Below, piece after piece: positions 13,801-26,098 of a stretch of DNA of 64,000 nt. The DNA is taken from positions 25,254,527-25,318,526 of the forward strand of contig OX485808.1 in the NCBI GenBank assembly GCA_950295325.1, in the 5' to 3' direction. Within the stretch, counting starts at the first letter, position 1, and each line of letters opens with the position of its first letter. The stretch is from Polytrichum commune. Lineage: Eukaryota; Streptophyta; Polytrichopsida; Polytrichales; Polytrichaceae. The position numbers and the translations under genes are program-made. Under the pieces are notes generated by a model that saw only the letters and a list, made by a program, of their open reading frames with translations, ran no database searches and had not been told where the DNA came from.

Positions 13801-14722
13801 CATATGGATATCTTATAGGTATAGTATAGGTGCCCGAACTATGTTGACTATTGAACCTAGAATGGTTAACAAATTTTAAGTACATAGTCCAATCTGTTCT
13901 ATTTGATCCATTCTTAGATGCAAACCTAAGCATACACCACACAAATATAGTTGTCTGTTTAAGATTAGTAACCGAATTAGGCCTTACCTCAAGCAGGCTT
14001 AATTGTGCTTACCTATCGTAATCAGACACCTATATTTGAGTAGTGGTGCGTAGTTAGGTGTGGAACTAAGAACAGACACCCAAGAGACTCATGTTTGAAA
14101 GAGATTAGACTATATGCTCGAAATTTTCTAAGTATTCTAGGTTCAATTGATAAGATAATTGGGGGAGACCTACATGATTATTTGCGAAGAGAATCTTGAC
14201 TTCTATAGTGAACTAGATACTCATAGGACCTCCAAAAATTATGAGGAAAGTGGCTACAACCTTGATTTGGATTTGTCAATCATCTCATACTAGGTAATTG
14301 CGCAGTTAATATCCTAGAAGAAGTGGGTGCAGAGCTTAAAGTGTCCGTTTTAGGCCCACTTACCTTAGAATTGTGCGCAGAATCTATTTTACTTGTATGT
14401 ACCTACAAAATTTCTGAATTCTTTTACATCCTATCGCCTACAAGGCATCATATTCTGCACGTTAAACCACTATTACGCCAATTTTTTTTGTCGCTGCTAT
14501 TTAAGTGGGACTCACAATTCTCAAATTTCTTGCCAGGATTTTGACATGGATACATTTGAGCGAAGCACCAAAGCTCCCTTCCTGTTGAGATGCTTTCCAG
14601 CTGCTGCGCGTTTGGCATTGCGGAGACCGTTTATGTCCATGGCACATTCTCCACTTGCAGGAAGCTTGTCAGTAATTGTTATTCTGGGTGCGGTTGCCTG
14701 CTTGTGGACAAAAAAAAAATGA
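7847..14722 (+). CDS. LACTB2-type metallo-beta-lactamase fold protein, membrane-anchored (12 exons, 540 aa)
   Basis: Probable metal-dependent hydrolase or nuclease of the plant family that includes Arabidopsis At4g33540, related to LACTB2. Exons: 7847-8146, 8651-8798, 9441-9595, 9752-9940, 10541-10616, 10887-10964, 11623-11708, 11863-11936, 12252-12297, 12564-12673, 13405-13579, 14537-14722. All junctions are GT-AG and in phase; they sum to 1,623 nt. The N-terminal about 200 residues are the plant-specific extension ([17 protein letters not shown]). The metal site is complete: HHHMDH at 282-287 (ligands His282, His284, Asp286, His287), GHTDGH with His346, GDH with Asp365, and PAHG with His405. 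A hydrophobic segment at about 517-536 followed by WTKKK suggests a C-terminal membrane anchor. Length fits the family (about 520). The start ATG follows a likely 5'-UTR acceptor and opens the conserved N-terminus. Substrate is unknown. Confidence 0.93.
8759..9217 (+). repeat. Three tandem 152-154 bp copies spanning the exon 2 donor
   Basis: Units begin near 8,759, 8,913 and 9,065. Each contains the last codons of exon 2, the donor (TTCTCAG|GTAGAG) and intron sequence through CTTTGTACAATGTGGG. Copies 2 and 3 each keep an acceptor-like CACAG or TACAG exactly 30 nt before the copied donor (8,923-8,952 and 9,075-9,104). These 30-nt segments are open and phase 1-1, so either could be spliced in without breaking the frame. 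Confidence 0.9.
9941..10407 (+). repeat. Tandem duplication (period 240 bp) starting at the exon 4 donor
   Basis: Unit 1 starts at the donor (CAG|GTTTGTATTGGTCAGGCG) and unit 2 at 10,181 (GTTTGTAGTGGTCAGATC). Shared blocks include GACTTGTCTATTC, GCATTATCACC and GGGTGCCTACTACA. Unit 2 is somewhat shorter. All of it lies in intron 4 of the metallo-beta-lactamase gene. Confidence 0.85.
12774..13229. mobile_element. E-family-related MITE in intron 10
   Basis: The element begins CTTAGGGACCATTTTACACT and ends AGTACAAAGTGCCCCTTAG, giving imperfect terminal inverted repeats. Inner blocks (GAAATTGTGAGGGCCC, GTCTCAACCAGATGCTA, GTGGGTCCT) match E-family elements at 3.6 and 49 kb, but the copy is much diverged. 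It is non-coding. Confidence 0.6.
13667..13993 (+). mobile_element. A-family MITE in intron 11, direct copy
   Basis: It begins TAAGGTAAGCTGGCCT and runs through the A-family core (CACCCACTTCTTGTAGGATATG, TTGACTATTGAACCTAGAATGG, CATAGTCCAATCT) to GAATTAGGCCTTACCT. It directly abuts an inverted copy, so the two could form a long hairpin in the pre-mRNA. Confidence 0.8.
13994..14368 (-). mobile_element. A-family MITE in intron 11, inverted copy
   Basis: Full-length copy in the opposite orientation to its left neighbour, with blocks ACACCTATATTTGAGTAGTG, TATGAGGAAAGTGGCTACA and AGAAGTGGGTGCAGAGCTTA. It ends TAGGCCCACTTACCTTAG. The right end lies 168 bp before exon 12. Confidence 0.85.
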
Positions 14723-14769
14723 GCTCGTAGTTTTAATCTGTTGTTATTAGCTTTTATCAGGCACAACAT

Positions 14770-17700
14770 TTTATAACGTATTGGAAGACTTCATTTTTTG
14801 TTGAACGATAAATGGGGCTCTTGTATTTTATTGTATCATACAGCATAATCCTGAATGACAGGGTGATTTTAGGTGCGGTTAGGTGGAGGCATATGTTCTT
14901 GTGACAGAAACACTTGAAATTGACTCAGGACTGTTGTAAGTGAAAATTCAGCGGTCTTGAGTCTCACTAGTTGAGCAACTAAATGGCAGAATGAAAGGAT
15001 TTAGTTGAAATAGAGGTTAGCTGAAGGCACTACAGTTTGGGTAATGGTTGGGTGTTCCTTTTAGAGTTTTGAAGGTAGAAAAGTAGGGTTGAAGTACAGA
15101 GCTCTCATCCGCACAGGAAGACTAAATGCTTCTGTACTTTTCAGCATTGATAAGCTGCAAAAAGTGTTGATTATATGTAAGATGGGTAGTCTCTGACATT
15201 GAATTGAACATATAAAATATTTCTTGACTTTTATATAACATTGATATTGATTAGAATTTTTTAACAAATTCTGTAGTCATTGTGAAGGTATTTTGTAATC
15301 TTCTGTTGAGCTAAATATGTGTCATTTACTGATCATTTAGTTTGCTACTTGTTACAAAATGTGAATGCATAGGAAAGGTATCAAACACACCAATTTAATC
15401 TTCTGCATTTAAAAAAGTTTGTTGTAACTTGTACTCTATATTTTTAGTCTCTTGTGAGCCATATGGACCTCAGGGAAAGGTCAGGTTTGTGAAGGCTATT
15501 CCACATTACAAATATGGGTAGTCCAAATATGAAGGCCCCATGTCAATTGCTCTATAGTATCTTACGAAACACAACCAAATGAGGCAAAATTATTGTGAAA
15601 TATGGGTGAAGGATTATAAGGCTTGCTTGTTGCATAAGAAGGCATGATCTTCTTTTATCTTGTGTCGTGCAAGAGCATAACAACACATGGTGCATTCTAT
15701 GAAGATTGTACCCAAAATATGACACAATAACAGTTTTGAGGCCTAGGAGTATGACCACTAATTGCTTTTAAATATATTTTAGTTGGTGTTAAAAACTATT
15801 TAGAAATACAAGTGCTCTAATTTATACCATGAACATCATTTTTCTAACCATGGTAGCAAAAGATGATAATATGCACATTACATGAAAAAATAGATTACTT
15901 TATTAAAAGATATTAACAAAAACCGTTATCACACTGTGTAAGTCCAAATGGTAATCCACACGGATCGAAGACTATTAAAATATTGTAGAGTGCAACTTTG
16001 ACACCAAACTTGTTGTGTATATCCAACAAACATTGTAAGATGACTTTGAATAATAAGCTTCTATAATTTTGGGGGTTAGTGCCGTATGATCATCCCATGC
16101 ATGAAGTGCATATGAAGTAGGCACACATTGTGATCTATTATGGACATCTAAAATAAAGGGTATTATGGACACATACCATATGTTGCATAAAAATGAATAA
16201 TTGTATACAATAAAGAAAGTGGCAGCATAGCATGACATGAATTTGACATATGTTTATACATTGAAACAATGTACCACCTCATGGCAAAGACAAGTAAATG
16301 GAGGGTCCAACATAGTTACGGCCATGAATTTGCAGCCAATTTTGGAATACCACAAAATTGTCAACTTCTAGCCAATGTCATGAAGAAGCATGCCAATTTT
16401 ATATTTTCTGTTTTCATGATATAAATATAAGATGTTATAAACAAGTGAGACATGTCACTTGTAGACTCACATTCTTACAATCATGAGGTTTTAAAATATA
16501 ACAGTCACCTACTCTATATGTCACATTTTTGTGAATTTTTAGGCGCAAGCACGGTCAAGTACACATCTCCAGTACCCTGCATAAGTTTAAGTGAAATTGA
16601 ATTAAAACTATATACTAACTTTGAATTTTGTGAAGGAAAAACTCATAGACATTTGAAAAAACACATTGATCTACAAAGCCAAGCAATTTATGTTGACCAA
16701 AGTTTTTTTTCAAGAAAAGTCTACATATTTTAGAAGACGGTGCAAGTAATGTGCAAATAGGTGATATTGAGCAAGTGATTGTCTAAATTTGTTTAAAATA
16801 TGATAAAATTGATGTTTTTCTACAAAAAAAAACAATTGTGGTGCTACCCTCAAGTTCATAATGAATTCAAGGAATATGAATTTAAATTCAACTACAAAAT
16901 ATTTAATGTCGTAAAATCTACTTCCAAAACCATATTTAGCCATTACCTTTTGAGCATCACTTTTAATGATAAGTTTTGAGTATCTTATCTTGCAATTTTT
17001 ATGTTTGAGTATCTAACACAATAATAAAGGTTGCCATGAAAAAAAATCCCAATTTAAACAACACTTTGCTACTACGTTTAGGCATTTGACCAAAAACTTT
17101 ATGGTTTTGGTATACCCAAGCACTTTTTGCATACTTGACCATGCTTGCTCCCTTCGGTATTTTATGACATAATATAATTTCTATTGAAACTACCTAGGTA
17201 GGATATTATTGTTATTCGTCCCTTATTGGAAGTATTAGTATTTGGTCATTTAAGACACCATTATCGGTATTAGCCAACTAAAGCAGTGCCTCTACTCATT
17301 CATGAGATGTAAGGTAGATGGGTCTTAAATAGTTATTTTTTCAGCTAGCCCCTAGGGCTGGACTCTTCATTGGAAACTTAAATGATGTGCTTGGGTGACT
17401 ATGAAAGCAAACCCCCTATATGTGAGAAATTTATAAAGAAAAACAAATGTATACGTACTAATGGTAGGCTTGAAAATGGACTGAAGTATTTATATCAAGC
17501 TTTTTACTTTAATGTGATAAATCATAAATGCCTCCACTACATACAAAAATATAAAGTATGAAAAAAATAGGCCCTTAATATGTATACAAGTAATTGACAC
17601 TCCCCAGTGAGAAATTTATTGAGGATTTGTCAATCCATAAGATGTAGCTTGTAATAATGTGAACTTAAAACACATGTCATTGAAGCTAAGGCAAGAATAG

Positions 17701-18070
17701 CATCTAAAATCACCATTCACATGATCAATTAATTCACATATATCCACTTTGACCCAATTTGGAAAAACCTAAAATCTAGATGCAAACCCTAATAAGAATG
17801 GACAAGGTAATTATTGGAGAATTAGCATATCACAACAATGGAGGAACATAAGAATTAGATGAAATTAGAAGATCTATCATCAAAAAACATCCTCCAAACC
17901 TTAGGGCTCTTCTGTACATATGCCTTAACTTCAAAACTCTCAATAGCCTATTTAATGTTCACATTAGAGAAAAACAATACATCTTCGTTATGTATACAAC
18001 GTACATTAATGCCTCAAATAATACCCCTTTCTACACTCATGTTAGTTCGTACATGGTATGAAGAGTCCAC
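14770..18070. other. AT-rich intergenic DNA after the metallo-beta-lactamase gene
   Basis: I recognise no gene, RNA or clear mobile element here. The first about 100 bp (TTGTATTTTATTGTATCA near 14,820) may hold the 3' end of the upstream transcript, since plant polyadenylation regions are U-rich like this; I cannot fix a site. Confidence 0.5.
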
Positions 18071-18074
18071 CCCT

Positions 18075-18412
18075 GGAACCTAGCCCACTTCTCCTAGGAT
18101 ATGTAACATACAATTAGCACAAGATGATGAGCAAATCCAAATCGAGACTAGAGCCACTTTCCTCATAACCTCAAAGCTCACATGGATAGTTTAATCATTA
18201 CTAAAGTGACGATTCTCGTGCTCATTAAATGGTCACGTAGGTCTCTCCAATTACGCTGATTATTGAACCTAGAATGATTATCATATTTAGTCCGATCTCT
18301 CTTTAAGCATATATCTCTTTGGCATTTGTTCTTGGAGCCACACCCAACCATATACCAACTCAAATATAGGTGTCCAATTAAAGACAAGTAACCGAATTAG
18401 GCACGTCTTCCT
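18075..18412 (+). mobile_element. A-family MITE copy
   Basis: Core blocks are GATGAGCAAATCCAAATCGAG, AAAGTGACGATTCTCGTGCT, GATTATTGAACCTAGAATG, CAACTCAAATATAGGTGTCC and AGTAACCGAATTAGGCACG. The 5' terminus is worn. Confidence 0.7.
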
Positions 18413-18688
18413 TCTTCAACTTCACTCCCATCACTTGCCCCCAAAGGCCCAAATCTTGTGAAACATTGAAAGGCCAAGTGGTAAACTCCCTCAACAACAC
18501 CCCAACTTCATCTCACTCACATGCAGCTCTGGCTTACCATGAATCTATCTGCAAGTTTTGGGCCTCTCCCGCTTCACTTCATCATGTTCACATTGGGAAC
18601 TTGAAACTCGGGATTCCTTGATTAATCCAAGTTGTGCACAATTTTTCTCACAAACTTGTTGGTCCCGTATCGGAACTTCTTTCATTAG

Positions 18689-19018
18689 CACTACACTAAA
18701 ACGGATATTTAGTGGTTGATTATGTTTAATGTTGTTACCACCCTACCCTACTCAACAATCATTTTCAACTCCCTCACAATTAGTGTTAGACATAAATGTG
18801 TCGCTACCTTTCCCTACTCCCACCTCCCTTCTTAACACTAACTTCAAATATATCTTTACTAACACTAAATCCAACACATGTACCTATCACATATTACCAT
18901 AGTTGATATTTAGTGTTTGAGTTCACATTCTGTGTTACTTACTTTCATAGGGTTATTGACATTTAGTGTCTGCGTTTGTATTTAGTGTATCAAACACTAA
19001 ATATCATTTTTAGTGTAC
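18689..19018. mobile_element. MITE-like element with ACACTAAA ends (330 bp)
   Basis: It begins CACTACACTAAAACGGATAT and ends ATATCATTTTTAGTGTAC, an inverted repeat of about 24 bp with few mismatches. The interior is rich in TTTAGTGT and AACACTAA subterminal repeats. No coding region. A worn relative may start at 47,906. Confidence 0.65.
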
Positions 19019-19083
19019 ATATATTGCCCCTCTCCCCACGCTTGCAATTAGAAATTAGAAATGGAAGGAAAAAAAAAACATGG

Positions 19084-19238
19084 CATAACATTACTTAGCG
19101 ATGTGGGCCCTCAAAACATAACATTGGGATGTTGGAAGCTCAGTATGAATCCAAGTCTCCCTGCGCAGTTTTTCGAGCATCTGACTATTATATTATGAGG
19201 GCCTACATAACAAAAGTTGAACGTTGAGTAATGTTATG
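19084..19238. mobile_element. Small MITE, CATAACATTAC ends (about 155 bp)
   Basis: Ends are CATAACATTACTTAG and GAGTAATGTTATG, inverted to each other. Copies with the same ends lie at 20,731-20,992 and 22,791-22,937, and a fragment near 53,420. Confidence 0.65.
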
Positions 19239-19340
19239 TAGATCCGCATCATGACATACGTGACGTATTCTCCAGCCACATGGATCAAGTGCAAACTTGT
19301 GACGCTACTAGTGCACAGGAGAAGTCCATGTAATGAAGGG

Positions 19341-19364
19341 TTTTTTTTTTTTTTTTTTTTTTTT
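19341..19364 (+). repeat. Poly(T) tract of 24
   Basis: A run of 24 T. It could be the tail of a retroposed sequence on the minus strand, but no retroposon body is recognisable beside it. Confidence 0.9.
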
Positions 19365-20485
19365 GGGTATACGTGTGCATACAAACACTCTCCATTTCTC
19401 AAGCATATAAGTGTTGCAATGACTAACCAACATGACCTAGATGGATAGATCCAAATACAGGCTTCACGAGACAACGACCATGAATGAAGACCCTCTTCGC
19501 TTGTAGGCTATTGTCACCGAGAGAGGAGAGCTGGGCATTTCTTGGTAAGAGCTAAGCTTATATTCAAGCATAGTCATATTCAGAAAACATCCTCCATACA
19601 GAGGCCATTCCATTCATATACATATCTTTGTACTCTTAACAAAAAACCGGGTGGGTGGGTGGGATCCCTCCTCACTTCAATACAATACATGTCTTAGTAA
19701 CTCTATCATATGGTGTAACCATAGGTTAGCACCATCTATCTATGCAACCTATACTCCTCTACCTCTACACCCCTTGCATTGTTTGACATAACCTTGTTTG
19801 TACTAAACAACTTATAGTCAAAAACTTGAGAGGACCTTTGTCATCATATGCACTTCAAAATATAACCCAACTTTCAATATATGTGTAAGTATTCACTTTC
19901 TTCATCATGGAATACATACAATATATGAGCACAAAGTGTATGAACCCGAAAAAAAGATAAGCAAAACCTAAGGATGTCGTTCAAAATTGTGAAGGGTCTG
20001 CCTCACTTGTGCCCATGCAACCAACCAACAAAAAATGAGGATTAGTCACGTACACAAGGTGAATAACAACATAACCCAATTGTTATCTATGTCACACATT
20101 CATATAACAATACATCTATTGATTTTGCATTACCACATACTCCGTAGGAGAGTATTTTACCTGTTCCTTTGCCATTGAAGTTTCTTGTGGGGCCGGATTG
20201 AAGCACCTAGCCTGAATCACCCACTAGTTAACCTCCTCTACCCTAATCACAGAGTTTACCAAAGATAAACGCCTAGTGCAGTTTAACCTTTGAGTGAAAG
20301 GGTACTTTCTCAAGCCCTTGCTCTTATTATACATTTAGGTTTTCAACCTTGTCCGTAGATGTAATGATCAGAATCTAAGGCGAACAATAGTTAGGTAGAG
20401 CTCTTTTAAACCCTAGGGTACTTACCCTTCAAAGATTATATTTACTAAACTCAGTATTTATTGTATGGCAAGGTAAAAATAGAGT

Positions 20486-20511
20486 ATATATATATATATA
20501 GAGAGAGAGAG
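20486..20511 (+). repeat. (TA)n(GA)n compound microsatellite
   Basis: A short run of TA repeats directly followed by GA repeats. Confidence 0.85.
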
Positions 20512-20730
20512 GTTGCTTTCATCTGACTTAGTGGTCAAGAGACGAGCTTGCTTGGGAGTCCGTTCCTTTGTCCACATGAAAATTGCTAATTGTCTGTTGA
20601 TTTGACTCCGGCCAATTAGTCTAGTAGGATCCAATTGCAAGGAATTAACAATAGATTGGGGTAGATTTTCATGGCCATATTGAATTTCATCCTCACATTC
20701 ACTTTGAATTTGAGGAATATTCTATAGAAT

Positions 20731-20992
20731 AATGTCAGTTTTACATAACATTGTTATGGATATGAATAATGTTATGGCACTCATGTGGTAGGTGCAATTG
20801 AACATAACCGACGCAAATTTCATGGTGGAACATTTGTGCCTCCCTTGTTTGTCTCTCACTTCATTTTCATTGACCTAATCTATGGTGTTCCTTGTGGCAT
20901 GATTCAAATTAAATTACACCCCTAGTACCAAGGCTTATCAAGGAAGGGAAGGAGGGGGCCGTACCATAAGTGAACATCATAACATTACTCAG
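20731..20992. mobile_element. Small MITE, CATAACATTAC family
   Basis: Left end AATGTCAGTTTTACATAACA, right end CATCATAACATTACTCAG; both carry the family terminus in opposite orientation. Non-coding. Confidence 0.5.
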
Positions 20993-21177
20993 CCGTTTGG
21001 GTTAGTTTCCCTCGACCTCGGAATAAAGAAATTATATTATGTGGTCCCTTTTGACAAAGTAGTGATATTTGGTTACACTACATACACTCAGGCTGACACA
21101 TGGCATTTGGGTGGAGTTATACTCCCGACACTATTCATAAGAAGGAATGTTCATCCCGGCATTATTCATTGAAAAGA

Positions 21178-21342
21178 TTATTAAGCTAAGAATGGTTAGC
21201 ATAGTTTAAGCATGTAGTCCAATCTCTTCTAAATACATGTCTTTTTAGGTACCCGTTGTTGGAGCCACATCTAACCACAAAACACTCAAATATAGGTTTT
21301 TGATTAAGAGAATTAACCAAATTAGGCATGTCTACCTTAGTC
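21178..21342 (+). mobile_element. A-family MITE, 3' half only
   Basis: Blocks CTAAGAATGGTTAGCATAG, GTAGTCCAATCTCTTCT and AAATTAGGCATGTCTACCTTAG-like sequence give the right half of the A family. The left half is missing. Confidence 0.6.
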
Positions 21343-21399
21343 TTTTCAAAGCCCTATGAGATGGCAAACCTATTCCAATCTTTGTTTTGCATTTATCAT

Positions 21400-22780
21400 C
21401 TTGCCTCAAATTTTGAAGAAAACCCACTTTTATAGCTTGCAAATATGCAAGCTACACGTTTTCTTATGGCTAGTCTTGGTACTTAAATGATGTGCCACTA
21501 GGGTATTCCATCTAATTGAAGTTTTTCGATGAAATAAAATGGCTCAATAAAGTATTCATCATTTGCATGCATCATGGCATGGATTTCCACCACCTTTATC
21601 TTATCACTAAATTTTTTTTGCAAATTATCATCACTGATCTCAAAGTGAATAATATCTTTAAAAGAATCAAAACAGTTTGTCATGCTTTGATGTTGCCATT
21701 GCTTAATGTAATCAATGCGTTTTAGATAGTTTTTGAGGTTGCATGTGTGCTTGCAAGTCTCAACCCCACATTGATTTATTAGATGTAATGTCTTGCACAT
21801 TACACTAGTGTCTCTATTTTGCAGATAATGTGTTGTTCAATTAGTGTGTGTAACACATTAGATCATGTTAATTAAAGTGATGACAAAAGTTCATTATAAT
21901 GATTGCCACACTAGATAGAGGAAAGAATTTAGACATAACCATGTACGCCTTTTTATATTGGAAAGGTTGGGGACTTGAAGGAAAAGTGGCTTGTCATTGG
22001 CAAGGAGCCTACTCATCACGCTTGTTCACGCAAATCCACTTTACACTCAGCTTGCAGCTTGAGAACTTGAATTTTAACATACTCACAATGCTTAAATGAC
22101 GCCTTGATAGTCCCATGTGGAACACCTATAGAGAACTTGTGGTCAAATGCTAAGCTACTTTAGGAGGTATCAAGATTTTGAGATTTTGTTTTGTGGAGTC
22201 CAAAACTAAATGTATTGATCTTCAAGCTTGTCATAGATTTTCTTTCTTAAAAAACCATTGTCCCCTTTGATATCTTATTTTGAGCACAACCACTATACAA
22301 TTGCCCAAACTTTTGAACACATTTCTACACTTGCGCATTGTTCCAAAACAAACACACGACAACCTTAAAACACAAAATTGGAGGTAATTGGGACTAGCCA
22401 AGTAAATGGATTTTTGTAAGGGGGAAACTCTTAGAGGATTTCTTGGATCTTCTTAAAGAAGACATGTTCATATAGATGTTAGCATCATCTTCATATGTCT
22501 AAGAAACAAATTATTTGATTTTATCACTTCTGTGCACATATTTTATCTAGGCATTATTTGATCCTCTCATAACTTGTGTAACCTCCAAATAGATTTTGAA
22601 ACAAAATCAATAAATGAACTCAAACATTGTAAACCTTCCGAATAGAAGAAATGAGTGTTTTCCTTATATCACTTGCAAAGATGGTAGAATCCTTTAAAGA
22701 AAGGGGGATTGACGCCCCATTTTTTGTGACTCCACGAATCACGAGTAAGTCTATAATTCAAAACTCTTTCTTCCTACAAA
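21400..22780. other. Intergenic DNA, nothing recognised
   Basis: No supported gene. A minus-strand 100-codon open frame (21,498-21,800) is noted among the rejected items because it has no recognisable domain or splice partners. Confidence 0.4.
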
Positions 22781-22790
22781 AACAAACTCC

Positions 22791-22937
22791 ATAACATTAT
22801 TCATCCCATATCTTTAGTTGGGTGGGACACGCAATCTTAGGAGTATAATTACAACATCTTGCAAAATTTTACACTCCACACTACAATGTTAGTATGATGA
22901 TGTAAAACGACCCATACTATGTGTGAGTAATGTTATG
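22791..22937. mobile_element. Small MITE, CATAACATTAC family (147 bp)
   Basis: Ends ATAACATTATTCATCCC and GTGTGAGTAATGTTATG are inverted repeats matching the copy at 19,084-19,238. Confidence 0.65.
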
Positions 22938-23749
22938 TCAATTGCGTTTCTTTATTTAGTAAAATCTGACACAAGACACATGGGAACACTACCTATGAAT
23001 AGCAAAGCCCTCTAAAGAGGCACCAAATTCCCAATTTCATGCCTCCTTGACTGTTGCGGATAACTCACATGTTATGTCAAACTTTCAAAGTTAGGTTTTG
23101 GCTATTTAACTCTTAACTTCATAAAGCATATTGTGGTTTCTTTATATCATCTAAAAAGTAAGCTTTCTAGAGCTCATTTTTTATTGTACCTAAAAGAATA
23201 GTTGTTGTTAATCATTTTCAGATCACATAGATACAATAGCAATATTTAGTGATTTTAATGGTTTTTTAATAATCAATTTGGAATCATTAAACTTCAAGAA
23301 ATTATGATAAATATATGCAATACAATTATAGTCCAATTTTCAAGATTAAATCAAGAATAAATATGCACTTTGAGGTAAGAAAAAGAGTCCTTAGGAAACT
23401 ATTAATTTTCAATCAAAATATTATGAAGTTATTCTATATAGTGTTGTATAAAAAAGGAAAATAAGGTCATTTTTGGCTTTTCAAATCTCTTGTGAACGAC
23501 CATCTTTTCATATTGGAATGGGATCATTGCCATTGACAATAAAATATCATGAGGAACACAATGATACCCATTGTGACCTTCCTATCACCTTCCTTTTGGA
23601 TGAATTTACCTTCAAGAGTCATTCATAAGCCCAAAAAGGGCCACTAAGGAAGTTAAGGGTTGATGATATTGTATGTGAAGAAGACATCTCAATAGTGGTT
23701 CAAGCTTACCTAATCCAAATGTATTGCAAATGTGAGATGATCTAAATGG

Positions 23750-23962
23750 ACAACATTAATTATCTCAATTAGCGTGTGTTATTATTTGGAGTTACCTAGT
23801 ACAATAACATCTTACTTAGGAGTTCAATTTTTACTTATAGGTTGTTTTGGACAATATAGAACATATGGCTTTGCTTGGTAAAATATTATATTCTCATTAA
23901 ATTGTTATAGCACTGCGTAACTCCAAATAATAACACGCATGAATTGGGATAATCAGTGTAGT
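23750..23962. mobile_element. B-family MITE with about 40-bp terminal inverted repeats
   Basis: The left arm (ATTATCTCAATTAGCGTGTG TTATTATTTGGAGTTA) is mirrored by the right arm (TAACTCCAAATAATAACACG CATGAATTGGGATAATC). Relatives lie at 49,672-49,854, 53,958-54,202 and from 61,113. No coding potential. Confidence 0.8.
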
Positions 23963-24118
23963 GTGATCACTTGCAAGTATTGCAATGTGCATGATTGTTG
24001 CATCATAAGTGGTTTCCAAGAATTGTAATTTAAGGTGTGTGGCCCTATTATGGACACTCCAAATCTCAAGCTAATTTGGGCCCATTACACCATACTGGAA
24101 ATTGCTTCATCCTGTTAG

Positions 24119-24206
24119 TGATTGTGAACCTAGAATGGTTAACATAAATCGAGCCCTTAGTCCAATTGCATTGTAACACATGTCTTTTTTGATGTCCAGT
24201 CTTAAT
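24119..24206 (+). mobile_element. A-family MITE fragment
   Basis: Only the middle part is left: GATTGTGAACCTAGAATGG, TTAGTCCAAT, ACACATGTCTTTTTTGATGT. Confidence 0.5.
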
Positions 24207-25023
24207 TACAAATCTTGCCATAACATTCTACAACATTGATTACCATTTGCTTTGCCATTGTTAAGTATCACCTAGTGCATTACATTGTAGATGAACAATA
24301 GGGAATCCATGGGAACCGTGGATCTTCCTCGGTTTGTGCATAGTTGTTCACACATCTCGCCCCTATTGCGAAGTATTTTAGATTTAGGGCCGCTTTATAC
24401 TACGGTGAAGAAATTGTACTGGTTGGTCAATGATTGGTATGGTAGACCAGATAGAAAACAAAAATCCTCAAGTTGGAGTTCTTTGGATGCCAAGGGTCTT
24501 GTCCGAGGGTTTGAGTTTACCCAAGAAACTTGACCTCTAAAGAGCTCCCCTAACAGAAATTGTTGCCATGTTAATTTTCAACCATGCTTTAAGTTCTCCA
24601 TCAGAGGAGCCTTGACTATAGCGTAAATGTTGGCTAGCGAAGATCCATTTTGTAGCCAATCATATTGATCCATTCTCCTAATATTCTTGACCAATTTCAG
24701 CGTAGTCTAAACCGACCCTTAGACCAAAATCTTAACGTGTCAAGAATAAATCTCTACAAACTCAAGATCAACTAGCTCCATGCGCAGGGGTCCGCCAATC
24801 AAGCTCACTCCATTGAAAAAATGTTATGGTTGCCATTTACCGACTCAAATATACACTACCATCATATGAGACTTGGGCAACACGCCATGAATTGGTGAAA
24901 GAATATGCAAATCTACCTTAATCGTAGATTTACTAAATTTTCATTGATGGGTGGCAATTTTCATCGACACAATACATGTTGCCGAAGTCTCATATGCTTG
25001 CAGTGATAGGTGCCCAGCTAGGA

Positions 25024-26089
25024 AGAGAGACCACATAGTAAAGTAATCACCCTTTATTTGGTTACTTTTCTCTTCATGAGAGGAAAAGCAAATATTGAGA
25101 AAGCAATTGCTACCAGTTGTTGTGGGTTCATCAGGAATACTGAGGCATGGCAATGCTCTTGTCTTCTTGAAAGAGGAGCACCCTGGTCTTATACTTGGAA
25201 TTTGGAGCTTGAAGTTATTTAGAGGCTATATTGTGATTCTCTCTTCTCACTGGAGTGCATCAAAGTCAGTGTCTTTCACATCAAAATGCATCCAAATGTA
25301 GGTGCCCTCTATTTTTTGATCCTACTTTCTTCCGGCTATGGTGGTGGAGAAATTGCTGTGTTTGCAGAATTTTTCTGTCGGTAACCTCCGATGTTGAAGG
25401 TGAATGATGATAAACCTCTGTTTCTGTTGCTTTTTTATTTTTGATTTATTTCTTTGTTTGTGGGTATTGTTCATTTTCTTTTAACAGTGTCAACAATAAA
25501 CATCTGTTCGATTGAGCAGTCCGATGTTCATTGAGGTTTTGGGGTTTTGGGTTCTAGGAAAAGAGACCACATACTAAAGTAATCACCCTTTATTTGGTTA
25601 CTTTTCTCTTCATGAGAGGAAAAGCAAATATTGAGAAAGCAATTGCTACCAGTTGTTGTGGGTTCATCAGGAATACTGAGGCATGGCAATGCTCTTGTCT
25701 TCTTGAAAGAGGAGCACCCTGGTCTTATACTTGGAATTTGGAGCTTGAAGTTATCTAGAGGCTATATTGCGATTCTCTCTTCTCACTGGAGTGCATCAAA
25801 GTCAGTGTCTTTCACATCAAAATGCATCCAAATGTAGGTGCCCTCTATTTTTTGATCCTACTTTATTCCGGCTATGGTGGTGGAAAAATTGCTGTGTTTG
25901 CAGAATTTTTCTGTCGGTAACCTCTGATGTTGAAGGTGAATGATGATAAACCTCTGTTGCTGTTGCTTTTTGTATTTTTTATTTATATCTTTGTTTGTGG
26001 GTATTGTTCATTTTCTTTTAACAGTGTCAACAATAAACATCTGTTCGATTGTGCAGTCCGATGTTCATTGAGGTTTGAGGTTTTGGGTT
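25024..26089 (+). repeat. 536-bp direct tandem duplication upstream of the ABC gene
   Basis: Two copies (about 25,024-25,553 and 25,560-26,089) are nearly identical with a handful of substitutions and small indels, so the event looks recent. Each copy carries GAGACCACATA, GGAAAAGCAAATATTGAGAA and GTCAACAATAAACATCTG. The second copy ends about 580 bp before the ABC start codon, so the duplication may include its promoter or 5'-UTR. The repeated 68-codon open frame in it has no recognised domain. Confidence 0.93.
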
Positions 26090-26098
26090 TGCCCTAAT

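Noticed and set aside
19341-19364. Poly(T) as a SINE or retrogene tail
   Set aside because: No retroposon body or target duplication could be found next to it.
21498-21800. Minus-strand 100-codon open frame (DNLQKKFSDKIKVVEIH)
   Set aside because: No recognised domain, no splice partners and no matching upstream signals; could be a worn transposon piece, but I cannot support it.
25095-25837. Duplicated 68-codon open frame starting MRKQLLPVVVGSS
   Set aside because: The repetition is explained by the 536-bp DNA duplication, so conservation of the frame is not evidence of coding.
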